Virus record (IMG/VR): IMGVR_UViG_3300024518_002971
Span: 1-30,274 of that record
Origin: a virus
Reading direction: 5' to 3' (one strand)
Length of the DNA: 30,274 bases
This document shows positions 23,189-29,644 of this stretch, piece after piece. Each line of letters opens with the position of its first letter. Position 1 is the stretch's first letter. The notes below the pieces were generated by a model that saw only the letters and a program-made list of their open reading frames with translations, was not told where the DNA came from and did no database searches. Position numbers and translations under genes: made by a program.

Positions 23189-23374
23189 ATGAGCAAAGAA
23201 ATTAAGAATATGGAAGACTACGAGTTTTTAGATATGGTCAAAGAGGAGATTGAGAGAAGAATTCTAGAGCATGACACTTTCTGTATATCTAGTGATGATT
23301 TAGCGTGTCAAGACTATGAAACACGAGCGATAATAAACATTATATCTATACATAAAATATTACTTGAAAACTAG
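23189..23374 (+). CDS. 61-aa acidic protein, unknown function
   Basis: The ATG at 23189 follows AAAGGAAGAGTC. It is helical and acidic (YEFLDMVKEEIERRILEHDT, IINIISIHKILLEN). Its leader and first seven codons match those of 22923, suggesting a duplicated start region. The frame extends upstream to 23156, but without a ribosome site. Confidence 0.6.
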   Translation: MSKEIKNMEDYEFLDMVKEEIERRILEHDTFCISSDDLACQDYETRAIINIISIHKILLEN

Positions 23375-23402
23375 CGATTAAAAATTAAAAGAGGATGGAA
23401 AA

Positions 23403-23672
23403 ATGAGTGACTATAGTAAATCACATGATTGGAGACTTTTGTGCGAGGAAACTTTTGCCGGCTTAAATGATTGTCAGCATGAAGCGACAGAGATAATAAA
23501 TTTCCTAGATAAGAAAGTCGAGCGTCTCGAAAAGGCTATTTGGGAATATGAGCACGAAGAGCACAGCAACTCTCCTAAAGCTATTCAGGAATATCTAGAA
23601 TCTATCTACACTGGCGAGCATGACGAACGCTTTGACAAGATTATTGAGCAATGTAAAAAGGACTGGGAATAG
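23403..23672 (+). CDS. Paralogue of the protein at 22469
   Basis: 89 aa. The leader AGAGGATGGAAAAATGAGT is the same as that of the 22469 gene, and residues of about 36-89 align with it (KVERLEKAIW, SPKAIQEYLESIYTGEHDER, QCKKDWE). The N-terminal part differs and lacks the clustered Cys. It is the last gene of this early unit, before the promoter and hairpin at 23673-23812. Confidence 0.65.
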   Translation: MSDYSKSHDWRLLCEETFAGLNDCQHEATEIINFLDKKVERLEKAIWEYEHEEHSNSPKAIQEYLESIYTGEHDERFDKIIEQCKKDWE

Positions 23673-23700
23673 TTGAAACCCGCCTGAATTAGGTTATATT
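23673..23700 (+). promoter_or_regulatory. Candidate promoter of the replication unit
   Basis: TTGAAA (23673-23678) and TATATT (23695-23700) are 16 bases apart, directly after the upstream stop codon. The -35 is the same hexamer as at 2099 and 10347. Transcripts would start near 23707 and run into the hairpin at 23749. Confidence 0.5.
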
Positions 23701-23748
23701 TATATATGGCGCTTTGAACCGTCATTAAAACAAAGTATTAAAAATTTT

Positions 23749-23812
23749 ACCCGCCTCTTCAGGGAGCCTTCTAATAGGGCTTGTTCAAAACTGAAGCAGA
23801 GCGGGTTTTTTT
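23749..23812 (+). terminator. Terminator or attenuator in the replication unit leader
   Basis: ACCCGC (23749-23754) pairs with GCGGGT (23801-23806), continued inward by TCT/AGA and TCAG/CTGA with small bulges, and an inner AGCC/GGCT hairpin. Seven T follow (23806-23812). It lies between the promoter and the first gene, so it would attenuate that gene or end a short RNA of about 105 bases. The 150 bases 23673-23825 contain no gene. Confidence 0.65.
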
Positions 23813-23825
23813 ATGGAGAAATTAC

Positions 23826-24038
23826 ATGTCTAATGCGACAAGAAAACTTATGGCGCAAAGTAAGACTATTGGAAGAATCCAAGCAGCCATATGCATCAAA
23901 AACAACCTAATGGAAATATTAAACGAATCACCTGATATTGATAAGCCAGGTTTAGCCAGATCAGTAGCCTTTATACAAGAGCTTTTAGAGAATTGCTCAT
24001 TCTGGCAAATGATAGAAGATGAGGAGCTTCCTAAATGA
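23826..24038 (+). CDS. 70-aa helical protein upstream of the replication initiator
   Basis: ATG 23826 has GGAG 7 bases upstream, right after the T run of the hairpin. The frame extends upstream to 23781 through the hairpin, which is unlikely to be translated. The protein is helical (IGRIQAAICIKNNLMEILNE, ARSVAFIQELLENC). It overlaps the initiator gene by ATGA, suggesting a replication accessory role by position only. Confidence 0.6.
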   Translation: MSNATRKLMAQSKTIGRIQAAICIKNNLMEILNESPDIDKPGLARSVAFIQELLENCSFWQMIEDEELPK

Positions 24039-24739
24039 ATGACGGATGGATAAAGCTTCACCGGTCTTTTTTAGATTGGGAGTGGTATGAGTGCCCAAAT
24101 ACAGCAAGGCTATTTATTCATTGCTTATTAAAAGCCAACCACAAAGAAGGTAGACACAAAGGCGAATTAGTACCAAGAGGAACCTTTTTAACATCATTAG
24201 AATTACTATCACAACAGACCAAATTAAGTATTAAGTCTGTGAGGACAGCTTTAAAACATTTAGAAGAAACTGGCGAGATAGGCACGGAAAGGGCACGGAA
24301 GGGGACAAAGATAACTATCTGCAAATACAGCACTTACCAAAGTTCAGCAACGGCAGGTGGCACGGAAGAGGGCACGGAAGGGGCAGACGAGGGGCAAGAA
24401 GAGGGCACGGAAGGGGCAACTAACAAGAATGAAAAGAAAGAAAAGAAGGAGAGAGATTTAGAGTTGTTTGAAAAAGCTTGGAAAGAATTTGGCAGATATG
24501 GAACAAAAAACAAAGCAAAAGTTTATTGGTTGAAACTTACAGATAATCAAAGAATTGAAATTGAGGAAGTTATACCAAACTATCTGGATCATATAAAAAG
24601 AACTAACTACAATAAGAAGTTTTTCGAAGGATGGATAAATCCAAAAAATAAACTTTGGGAAAATACAGCATATAAAAATACAACAGATGGATTAGATAAA
24701 AAACCAATGACCGAATTAACTCTTAAGGACATAATGTAA
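24035..24739 (+). CDS. Replication initiation protein (O-like, winged helix)
   Basis: 234 aa. The N-terminal 100 residues have the winged-helix pattern of phage replication initiators: WIKLHRSFLDWEWY, ARLFIHCLLKANHKEG, GELVPRGTFLTSLELLSQQT, KLSIKSVRTALKHLEETGEI and TKITICKYSTYQ. Residues 108-130 are a Gly-Thr-Glu repeat linker, followed by a Lys/Glu stretch (NEKKEKKERD), then a C-terminal helical domain that would contact the helicase or its loader. The linker is encoded by GGCACGGAA iterons, so gene and origin coincide as in lambda O. The DnaB-like helicase gene follows as TAATG. Confidence 0.82.
   Translation: MNDGWIKLHRSFLDWEWYECPNTARLFIHCLLKANHKEGRHKGELVPRGTFLTSLELLSQQTKLSIKSVRTALKHLEETGEIGTERARKGTKITICKYSTYQSSATAGGTEEGTEGADEGQEEGTEGATNKNEKKEKKERDLELFEKAWKEFGRYGTKNKAKVYWLKLTDNQRIEIEEVIPNYLDHIKRTNYNKKFFEGWINPKNKLWENTAYKNTTDGLDKKPMTELTLKDIM
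24281..24412 (+). repeat. Iterons, candidate replication origin inside the initiator gene
   Basis: GGCACGGAA occurs five times without change, at 24281, 24292, 24359, 24371 and 24404, and a degenerate copy lies at 24393. Copies are spaced 11-12 bases apart within each pair. A purine-rich, A-rich tract follows (about 24421-24480), which could be the unwinding element. The arrangement parallels lambda ori within gene O. Confidence 0.72.
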
Positions 24740-26025
24740 TGGAACTTACAGAAAATACAGATTTTTCCCTAATTGGCCTTTTGATTAAAAAGCCTGAAAT
24801 GCTCGACCATTGCGAACTTATCAGTAATTTTGAAAATCCTTTCAGCGATCATAGGCTCAATGCAATCTTCAAAGACATTAAAAAACTTTACACGATGACT
24901 GGGGCTTGTGACAGAAGAGAATTAATGAAAATGGGAATTGATAGCCAGATAAACCAAGAGTTCTATTTAACTCTTATTAGCTCTTCTGGCTTTGATGTCA
25001 ATATACAGGGATACATTTCAAACGTCTATAACTCGCATATAAAGCAAAAGCTCGAAGTTTTGGGACAAGAGCTCATAAATTGCTCTAAAGACGATTTAAA
25101 CAGCGCTACAGAGTTTTTAACAAGATCCAGAAATATATTGGATGACTTAGAGAAAAGAAGCGCAGTAACATCAGGGGTAACTTTGCCTGAAGCTTGTAAG
25201 CAAGTATTAAACAAAGCCGTTAAAATGGCCGAGGGAGATAATAACGAATACATGGCAACGGGAATATTAGCCATTGATAGAATTATTCACGGCTTAACAA
25301 CTAAGACGATGTCAGTTATTGGAGCAAGACCAAGTGTCGGCAAATCGGCTTTAGGTCTTTCGATGATGTCTAACATGTCATCAATGGGAATTGGCTGCGG
25401 CTTTATATCGGTTGAAATGTCAGAAGTCGAATGCGTCGAAAGAATTACTCAGGTTAGAAGCGGTGTTTCAATTTATGAATTTGGCGATGAAAGGCAAGCA
25501 AGAAGAATACTTCCAAAATTTACGACTGCTTTGGACGGCATTAAACATTCGACGAATATGCAGATTGTCAGAACCACCAACAGAAGAATTGGAAATATCA
25601 GAAGTATTGCCCGGAAGATGAAAAATCAAGATCCTAATTTAAAAATGATCTTTGTCGATTATCTCCAGAAAATAAAAGGCGATGACGGAACCGTAAGCAT
25701 TCGTGAACAGATAATCGACGTATCGGCAACCTTAACAGATATGGCCACAGATATGGATGTGCATATTTGCTGTATGGCTCAATTAAACCGAGAAGGTGAC
25801 GAGCTGCCAAAGATGAAGCATTTGAAAGAATCAGGCTCTATCGAGCAAGATGCCCACTATGTGTTTTTACTTCACAGAGAGCTAACAAATGATGAGCCGA
25901 TTAGTGACGCGATGGTATTTATCGCCAAGAATCGAGGCGGCCAAACAGGAACAGCGCCGGTTGCTTTCAATAAGAAAACCACTCGTTTCTTCGATAGTTC
26001 ACACGATTACGCAGAGGAGAGATAA
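24739..26025 (+). CDS. dnaB: Replicative DNA helicase, DnaB-like
   Basis: 428 aa. An N-terminal domain of about 110 residues resembles the DnaB N-terminal domain (AIFKDIKKLY, linker helix near 125-140). The RecA-like ATPase domain follows: Walker A GARPSVGKS (195-203), the GFISVEMSEVE segment, an Arg/Asp-rich region, and Walker B MIFVDYLQKIKG with D307. Late motifs include MAQLNREGDELPKMKHLKES and FIAKNRGGQTGTAPVAFN. The enzyme unwinds DNA at the phage fork and is coupled to the initiator gene by TAATG. Confidence 0.95.
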   Translation: MELTENTDFSLIGLLIKKPEMLDHCELISNFENPFSDHRLNAIFKDIKKLYTMTGACDRRELMKMGIDSQINQEFYLTLISSSGFDVNIQGYISNVYNSHIKQKLEVLGQELINCSKDDLNSATEFLTRSRNILDDLEKRSAVTSGVTLPEACKQVLNKAVKMAEGDNNEYMATGILAIDRIIHGLTTKTMSVIGARPSVGKSALGLSMMSNMSSMGIGCGFISVEMSEVECVERITQVRSGVSIYEFGDERQARRILPKFTTALDGIKHSTNMQIVRTTNRRIGNIRSIARKMKNQDPNLKMIFVDYLQKIKGDDGTVSIREQIIDVSATLTDMATDMDVHICCMAQLNREGDELPKMKHLKESGSIEQDAHYVFLLHRELTNDEPISDAMVFIAKNRGGQTGTAPVAFNKKTTRFFDSSHDYAEER

Positions 26026-26310
26026 ATGAGCGATGAGGAAATAGACTTGCAATTAAAAATTCTTGAGATTGAAGAGAGTACTCAAGAATCACTTAATAGT
26101 ATTGATTATGATATGCGCCGAAAGCCGGAATGGTGGCAAATGGCCACAGGTTTCAAAGATGCCAGTGATAGGGAATACCAAGAAGCTCGAAAGATATTTA
26201 AAGAGTTCCTGGCATTCTCAGCGCCAAAAGACGGGAAGCATTATTCGGGGCATGACTTCGACAGCCTTGTCAAAAAGTTCACGATGGCGAAAATTCAGAA
26301 TAAAATATAA
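26026..26310 (+). CDS. 94-aa protein after the helicase, unknown function
   Basis: It starts immediately after the helicase TAA, with GGAGAGATAA as ribosome site. It is acidic and helical at the N-terminus (EEIDLQLKILEIEESTQESL) and basic near the C-terminus. No family is recognised. It is the end of the replication unit; no terminator is obvious after it. Confidence 0.65.
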   Translation: MSDEEIDLQLKILEIEESTQESLNSIDYDMRRKPEWWQMATGFKDASDREYQEARKIFKEFLAFSAPKDGKHYSGHDFDSLVKKFTMAKIQNKI

Positions 26311-26329
26311 AAACTTTCTATGTTTGGGG

Positions 26330-26358
26330 TTGACGGTACGTCAATGGCGTAGTATTAT
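26330..26358 (+). promoter_or_regulatory. Promoter with palindromic operator
   Basis: TTGACG (26330-26335) and TATTAT (26353-26358) are 17 bases apart. The -35 is half of a perfect inverted repeat, TTGACG-GTA-CGTCAA (26330-26344), so a bound dimer would cover it. It drives the unit of tiny genes from 26393. Confidence 0.75.
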
Positions 26359-26392
26359 TGAGTATTGAAACAAACAACTAACAAGGAAGACC

Positions 26393-26539
26393 ATGACACT
26401 AACTGACCTAAAACTAAAATCAGCTTTCGAAGTACTCGCCAAGAAATTCAACACAACTGAGTTTGAAGTCGCAATGGCTTACGCAACTAAAAACGACAAC
26501 GTTGTTTCAATGGTCAATGAAATGACTGGCCTTAAATGA
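26393..26539 (+). CDS. 48-aa protein, first gene of its unit
   Basis: ATG 26393 follows AAGGAAGACC. The peptide is helical (LTDLKLKSAFEVLAKKFNTT, FEVAMAYATKNDNVVSMVNE). It could be a small helix-turn-helix protein but no pattern is convincing. It ends in an ATGA overlap. Confidence 0.6.
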   Translation: MTLTDLKLKSAFEVLAKKFNTTEFEVAMAYATKNDNVVSMVNEMTGLK

Positions 26540-26691
26540 CCGAGGGAGCGCGAAAACGCCTCATTACTTGGGGCGTTGATGGTTATGGGGTTAAGTGGTA
26601 TTTGTGCCGCCAGTGCCTAAAAGAGTTCGGCAGCAGCAATAAAATAGATTACTACGATATAGATCACAAATGTAAAAAGGATGGAGAATAA
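26536..26691 (+). CDS. 51-aa zinc-finger-like protein
   Basis: It starts in an ATGA overlap. C24-x-x-C27 and H44-x-C46 could bind zinc, with basic and aromatic residues around them (VKWYLCRQCLKEF). Its end (CKKDGE) is encoded by the AAAAGGATGGAGAATAA that also serves the next gene as ribosome site. Confidence 0.6.
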   Translation: MTEGARKRLITWGVDGYGVKWYLCRQCLKEFGSSNKIDYYDIDHKCKKDGE

Positions 26692-26696
26692 AAACA

Positions 26697-26861
26697 TTGA
26701 AAACAATCCAACAAACCCGCAAGCAAATGAAACTCAAGACCGCCGAATTTGGCAAGCTAATAGGCGTTAGCGGTCGCACTGTTGAAAATTGGGAACAGGG
26801 AAGACGTAAGCCGAGTAAGAGCGCTTTGATGTTGATTAAGCAAATTCAGAATAAAATGTAA
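26697..26861 (+). CDS. 54-aa XRE-type (Cro-like) HTH regulator, TTG start
   Basis: The frame starts at TTG 26697 with GGAG about 10 bases upstream; starting at the internal ATG 26727 would remove helix 1. Helix 1 is TIQQTRKQMKL, the HTH is KTAEFGKLIGVSGRTVENWE (about 14-33), and QGRRKPSKSALMLIKQIQ is the usual Cro-like continuation. It is a small Cro/CI-type DNA-binding protein and may bind the palindrome at 26330-26344. Confidence 0.8.
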   Translation: MKTIQQTRKQMKLKTAEFGKLIGVSGRTVENWEQGRRKPSKSALMLIKQIQNKM

Positions 26862-26871
26862 GGAAGGAAGG

Positions 26872-27024
26872 ATGAGCTATTACGACAAAACCGTAACACC
26901 TCACGTATTTGTAACGAAATGTAAAAATTGTAACAAAGATGTAAGGCTTGTAAAAGATAGCTTAGAGAAGATGAAAGCTTATTGTTTTGATTATTCTCAC
27001 TTAGCGTTGAAGGCGTTGAAATGA
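26872..27024 (+). CDS. 50-aa Cys-rich protein
   Basis: ATG 26872 follows an AAGGAAGGAAGG run. C17-x-x-C20 with C38 and H43 gives a possible zinc site. The rest is basic. It ends in an ATGA overlap. No family is recognised. Confidence 0.6.
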   Translation: MSYYDKTVTPHVFVTKCKNCNKDVRLVKDSLEKMKAYCFDYSHLALKALK

Positions 27025-27176
27025 AAGGCCAAACACACGGAGGGAAAGGAAGCTCACAAAGAGCCAGAGATGAAAAGTCTTGGCAAAATAGCAAGCTATG
27101 GGCTTCAATTGACAAGAAAAAGCTAAAGAAATCTACGCAGAAAATAATAGAAGTAAAACAAAAGGATGAGAGATGA
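27021..27176 (+). CDS. 51-aa GGKGS-motif small phage protein
   Basis: The N-terminus THGGKGSSQRARDEKSWQNS matches the GGKGSxxR start of a small-protein type found in many phages, of unknown function. The rest is Lys-rich (KKKLKKSTQKIIEVKQKDER). Both ends overlap neighbours by ATGA. Confidence 0.62.
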   Translation: MKGQTHGGKGSSQRARDEKSWQNSKLWASIDKKKLKKSTQKIIEVKQKDER

Positions 27177-27367
27177 GTAGGCAATTAAGCGCAATAAGTA
27201 TTATAAACGAGAACGGTGAAATAAAATTTGCTGTGGATGGCGTTATTACAGACATCAAAAATATAAATAATTTCTCACTAGTCGTGTGGGGAAGATACGA
27301 ACCAGCTTTTGATATATGGCAGCAACTTTCTCCAAGTGAATATCATGACCTAAAGGATAAATCATGA
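27173..27367 (+). CDS. 64-aa protein, unknown function
   Basis: It has ATGA overlaps at both ends and an AAAGGATGAGAG site. It is beta-rich (LSAISIINENGEIKFAVDGV) with a Trp-containing C-terminus (VVWGRYEPAFDIWQQLS). No family is recognised. Confidence 0.6.
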   Translation: MSRQLSAISIINENGEIKFAVDGVITDIKNINNFSLVVWGRYEPAFDIWQQLSPSEYHDLKDKS

Positions 27368-27633
27368 TTTATAGCATAGTAAAATTCGACGATGGCAAGT
27401 ACGGTGCCAGAAATAATGAGACTGGTGAGTTCTTAGATCTTAATATTGTTTCTTCAAAAAGTATAAAGTCTGGGCTTACTTATGACTGGCCTATAGAAGA
27501 GTATTCTCTAGGGAATATCAAATCAAGATTCCTGTGGCTGGTGAGGTGGAGAATAAGGGTCGCGATAAAAAGGAATCTTAAACAACACAGAAATCACATT
27601 ATTACTTACACTGTAATCGAGGATGAGAAATGA
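27364..27633 (+). CDS. 89-aa basic protein, unknown function
   Basis: ATGA overlaps at both ends. A beta start (IYSIVKFDDGKYGARNNET) leads into a basic helix (FLWLVRWRIRVAIKRNLKQH). It may bind nucleic acid or membrane; nothing is diagnostic. Confidence 0.6.
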   Translation: MIYSIVKFDDGKYGARNNETGEFLDLNIVSSKSIKSGLTYDWPIEEYSLGNIKSRFLWLVRWRIRVAIKRNLKQHRNHIITYTVIEDEK

Positions 27634-27749
27634 AACAAGTATGCAACCGGTGCCAAGGCGGTAATTTTATCAGAACGGATTGGGCTACAATTCTTAAATG
27701 CGCGAACTGCCAAAATATGCAGAAGAAGAAAGCGCCAGGTGAAGAATGA
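27630..27749 (+). CDS. 39-aa zinc ribbon peptide
   Basis: It contains two complete knuckles, C5-x-x-C8 and C24-x-x-C27, with little else besides a basic tail (QKKKAPGEE). This is a minimal zinc ribbon. It overlaps both neighbours by ATGA; the GGATGAG upstream is the ribosome site. Confidence 0.68.
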   Translation: MKQVCNRCQGGNFIRTDWATILKCANCQNMQKKKAPGEE

Positions 27750-27913
27750 AAGTTTATGAGTTCAAGGATTTTAAGGATTTAATTGATGTGGATGATCTAA
27801 AGGCTGACTGTTTAATTAAAACGCTTGTGGTGCTGGTTTCAGTTCACGGCGTTGATAAAGTAAGCGACATCTTTGATAAAATGCAGGAGCGGATGAATGC
27901 AACGAGCTGCTAG
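27746..27913 (+). CDS. 55-aa acidic protein, unknown function
   Basis: It overlaps the zinc ribbon gene by ATGA and the nuclease gene by 17 bases. The peptide is acidic and helical (FKDLIDVDDLKADCLIKTLV, VSDIFDKMQERM). No family is recognised. Confidence 0.58.
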   Translation: MKVYEFKDFKDLIDVDDLKADCLIKTLVVLVSVHGVDKVSDIFDKMQERMNATSC

Positions 27914-28184
27914 AAAAGACTCAAACCATAGAGAGATTGTCGAATATTGCAGAGGTAAAGGTTTTGCAGTACTGGACATTGCGCAACTAAAAAATGCTTG
28001 CGACATATTTATCTCTAAAGACGGCTTCACTGTCGCTTGTGAAATTAAAGATGGTGATAAGCCACCAAGTGCAAGAAAGCTGACAGAGGGTGAAGAGAAG
28101 TTTAGAGCAGGATGGAAAGGTGCTTACAGGCTTATAACTTGCACGGCAGATATTGACAATTTAATGTTAAGTATGGGAAAATAA
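27897..28184 (+). CDS. Small PD-(D/E)XK nuclease (VRR-NUC-like)
   Basis: 95 aa. E13 in HREIVEYC, D36 in ACDIFIS and E49-I-K51 in VACEIKDG follow the E...D...ExK order of small restriction-like nucleases such as VRR-NUC and resolvase-type proteins. The following PPSARKLTEGEEKFRAGW and the last strand (YRLITCTADIDNL) also fit. It could resolve branched DNA or repair phage forks. It ends the unit before the terminator at 28197. Confidence 0.75.
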   Translation: MQRAARKDSNHREIVEYCRGKGFAVLDIAQLKNACDIFISKDGFTVACEIKDGDKPPSARKLTEGEEKFRAGWKGAYRLITCTADIDNLMLSMGK

Positions 28185-28196
28185 CCCAACAATGAG

Positions 28197-28221
28197 CCAC
28201 TTAGTAAAATAAGTGGTTTTT
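28197..28221 (+). terminator. Intrinsic terminator
   Basis: CCACTTA (28197-28203) pairs with TAAGTGG (28210-28216) around a 6-base loop, with TTTTT after it. It closes the unit ending in the small nuclease. Confidence 0.88.
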
Positions 28222-28225
28222 CTTC

Positions 28226-28263
28226 TTGATTCTCTTAATAAATTCTGCTATAGTAATTATTAA
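28226..28263 (+). promoter_or_regulatory. Extended -10 promoter with flanking inverted repeat
   Basis: TTGATT (28226-28231) and TATAGT (28249-28254) are 17 bases apart and TG sits one base before the -10. TTAATAAATT (28235-28244) and AATTATTAA (28255-28263) form an inverted repeat around the -10, a possible operator for the RHH protein encoded next. Confidence 0.7.
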
Positions 28264-28281
28264 CCTAACAAAAGGAACAGC

Positions 28282-28434
28282 ATGAAAAGTAAACGCAGAC
28301 CAATATCATTTAGCCTTAATCAAGAGGAAGTTGATTATATCGATAAGAGAGCCAGAAAAGAAGGAATGATCAGAAGTGAATATATGAGGTATGAGTTAAT
28401 ACTTAAGCATAAGATCTTAAAAGGAGAAAAATAA
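28282..28434 (+). CDS. 50-aa ribbon-helix-helix (CopG/Arc-like) protein
   Basis: ATG 28282 follows AAAAGGAACAGC. The pattern is strand RRPISFSLNQ (5-14), helix EEVDYIDKRARKEG (15-28), turn, helix RSEYMRYELILKHK (31-44), the classic RHH order. It is the first gene behind a promoter with an inverted repeat over the -10, which suggests autorepression. Confidence 0.8.
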   Translation: MKSKRRPISFSLNQEEVDYIDKRARKEGMIRSEYMRYELILKHKILKGEK

Positions 28435-28436
28435 GG

Positions 28437-28595
28437 ATGACCAGGGAAACGATAAAAAATAACCAGCTCGCAATTGAGATGCAAGTAAAACGAGGCTTCG
28501 AGGCTAGAAGAGATTCACGCAGAAACGCAGAAGGTAGACACAAGACCGGCGGCGAATCAGGGTATAAATTCACACAGAAAAAGGACGAGAAATGA
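28437..28595 (+). CDS. 52-aa basic protein, paralogue of the next gene
   Basis: It starts 2 bases after the RHH stop, using AAGGAG in the end of that gene. Its first 30 residues (MTRETIKNNQLAIEMQVKRG, then FEARRDSRR) align with those of the next protein. The C-terminal part has GGESGYKF and a Lys-rich end. No family is recognised. Confidence 0.62.
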   Translation: MTRETIKNNQLAIEMQVKRGFEARRDSRRNAEGRHKTGGESGYKFTQKKDEK

Positions 28596-28753
28596 CACCA
28601 GACGCAATAAGAACAGCACAGATTAAGATGGAGCAGGATATTAAAAACTCTTTCGTGCAGACTACCGATTCTAAACGGGCAATGAGAGGCAAGACGATAA
28701 CACATGCAGCGAAAGGCTTTAAACGTGCAGGAAAGTCGGGAAAGAAGCTATGA
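28592..28753 (+). CDS. 53-aa basic protein, tandem paralogue
   Basis: Its N-terminus (MTPDAIRTAQIKMEQDIKNS, then FVQTTDSKR) matches the previous protein in length and pattern (MT-x2-xI-x2-xQ, E, K-x-x-F, DS-K/R-R). The C-terminus is Lys/Gly-rich (AAKGFKRAGKSGKKL). It overlaps its neighbours by ATGA. It probably arose by tandem duplication. Confidence 0.62.
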   Translation: MTPDAIRTAQIKMEQDIKNSFVQTTDSKRAMRGKTITHAAKGFKRAGKSGKKL

Positions 28754-28905
28754 CACGCGAAAATATTCTGAAAAGGCTTAACGATCTAAAGTCACTGGAT
28801 GACAAAGGCATCGCAAGATCTGAGGCCGATTTTATGATCAGTCAGTTATTGACCCGGCTTGGATGTGGTGAAATTGCAAAGGCATATGGAGAGGTGAAGG
28901 GATGA
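28750..28905 (+). CDS. 51-aa helical protein, unknown function
   Basis: ATGA overlaps at both ends. It is helical (ENILKRLNDLKSLDDKGIA, FMISQLLTRLGCGEIAKAYG). No family is recognised. Confidence 0.6.
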   Translation: MTRENILKRLNDLKSLDDKGIARSEADFMISQLLTRLGCGEIAKAYGEVKG

Positions 28906-29279
28906 GTGATTCAATAGGTGGAGTAGTTGAAGGTAAAAGCATAGAGTTTACAGGATTTGAAGCAATAGAGAGCTTAGATTTAAGTGAAAGTCACATTGCA
29001 GAAGAATTAACTTTTGAAGCTTCTTTTGACGCATTACCGCCGGAACCAGGATTCTTTAAGTTCCCAACCAGTGACTTATTTACAATATCGCTTCCAAGGT
29101 CAGTAAGAATACATAAGAAGCTTAAGAACTCAAGGTCAAACAAGACTAAGCCAAGCAAGCGCAAAAGAAAGCAGATGCACAAAAGAAGGACTATGCAATT
29201 TCAGGGAAGGATAAAGAGCCTTGAAGATGGTGCCGAGATCGAGCTTATGAGCGAAATTAAAAAAGGTGTAGAGGAATGA
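28902..29279 (+). CDS. 125-aa protein with basic C-terminal half, unknown function
   Basis: The first 60 residues are acidic (IESLDLSESHIAEELTFEAS). Residues of about 70-105 are strongly basic (RIHKKLKNSRSNKTKPSKRK, RKQMHKRRTMQFQGR) and could bind nucleic acid. ATGA overlaps at both ends. No family is recognised. Confidence 0.62.
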   Translation: MSDSIGGVVEGKSIEFTGFEAIESLDLSESHIAEELTFEASFDALPPEPGFFKFPTSDLFTISLPRSVRIHKKLKNSRSNKTKPSKRKRKQMHKRRTMQFQGRIKSLEDGAEIELMSEIKKGVEE

Positions 29280-29644
29280 TTAAACCAGGAACTTACAAAG
29301 GGGTTATGACGACTCATGACCCTTCTCAAGCTGCTAAAATGGTCAGTAAAATATACGATGGAAATATATTGACAGCTTATAGAGCCACAAATCAATATAC
29401 CGAGGGCGATCACATTTACTGGAAGATTGAGCTAGAATTACGATCTCCTGACGATCCAAAAGACCTTAAGAAATATAAACAAGGCGATATAAAACAGCTT
29501 AAAGATATACTCAAATTTACCTCTGAAGTTAATGATGATCATGAGGTTAGAATAGGCGAGGAAGGTTATTTAGAGAAAGGGGATATTTTAGACTTGTTAA
29601 ATTATATACCTTCAATATGGAGAGTAAGGAAACATGCTAACTAA
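29276..29644 (+). CDS. 122-aa protein, unknown function
   Basis: It is of mixed alpha/beta type (YKGVMTTHDPSQAAKMVSKI, YWKIELELRSPDDPKDLKKY). GAGG five bases before the ATG is the ribosome site. It ends 11 bases into the next gene. No family is recognised. Confidence 0.62.
   Translation: MIKPGTYKGVMTTHDPSQAAKMVSKIYDGNILTAYRATNQYTEGDHIYWKIELELRSPDDPKDLKKYKQGDIKQLKDILKFTSEVNDDHEVRIGEEGYLEKGDILDLLNYIPSIWRVRKHAN

Noticed and set aside
24281-24412. Short repeats considered as a CRISPR array
   Set aside because: The units are only 9 bases, spacing is irregular and they lie in frame within the initiator gene; iterons explain them better.
26846-27184. 112-aa minus-strand frame rich in Ser, Phe, Leu and Cys
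   Set aside because: It is opposite three well-supported overlapping small genes with their own ribosome sites and has none itself.
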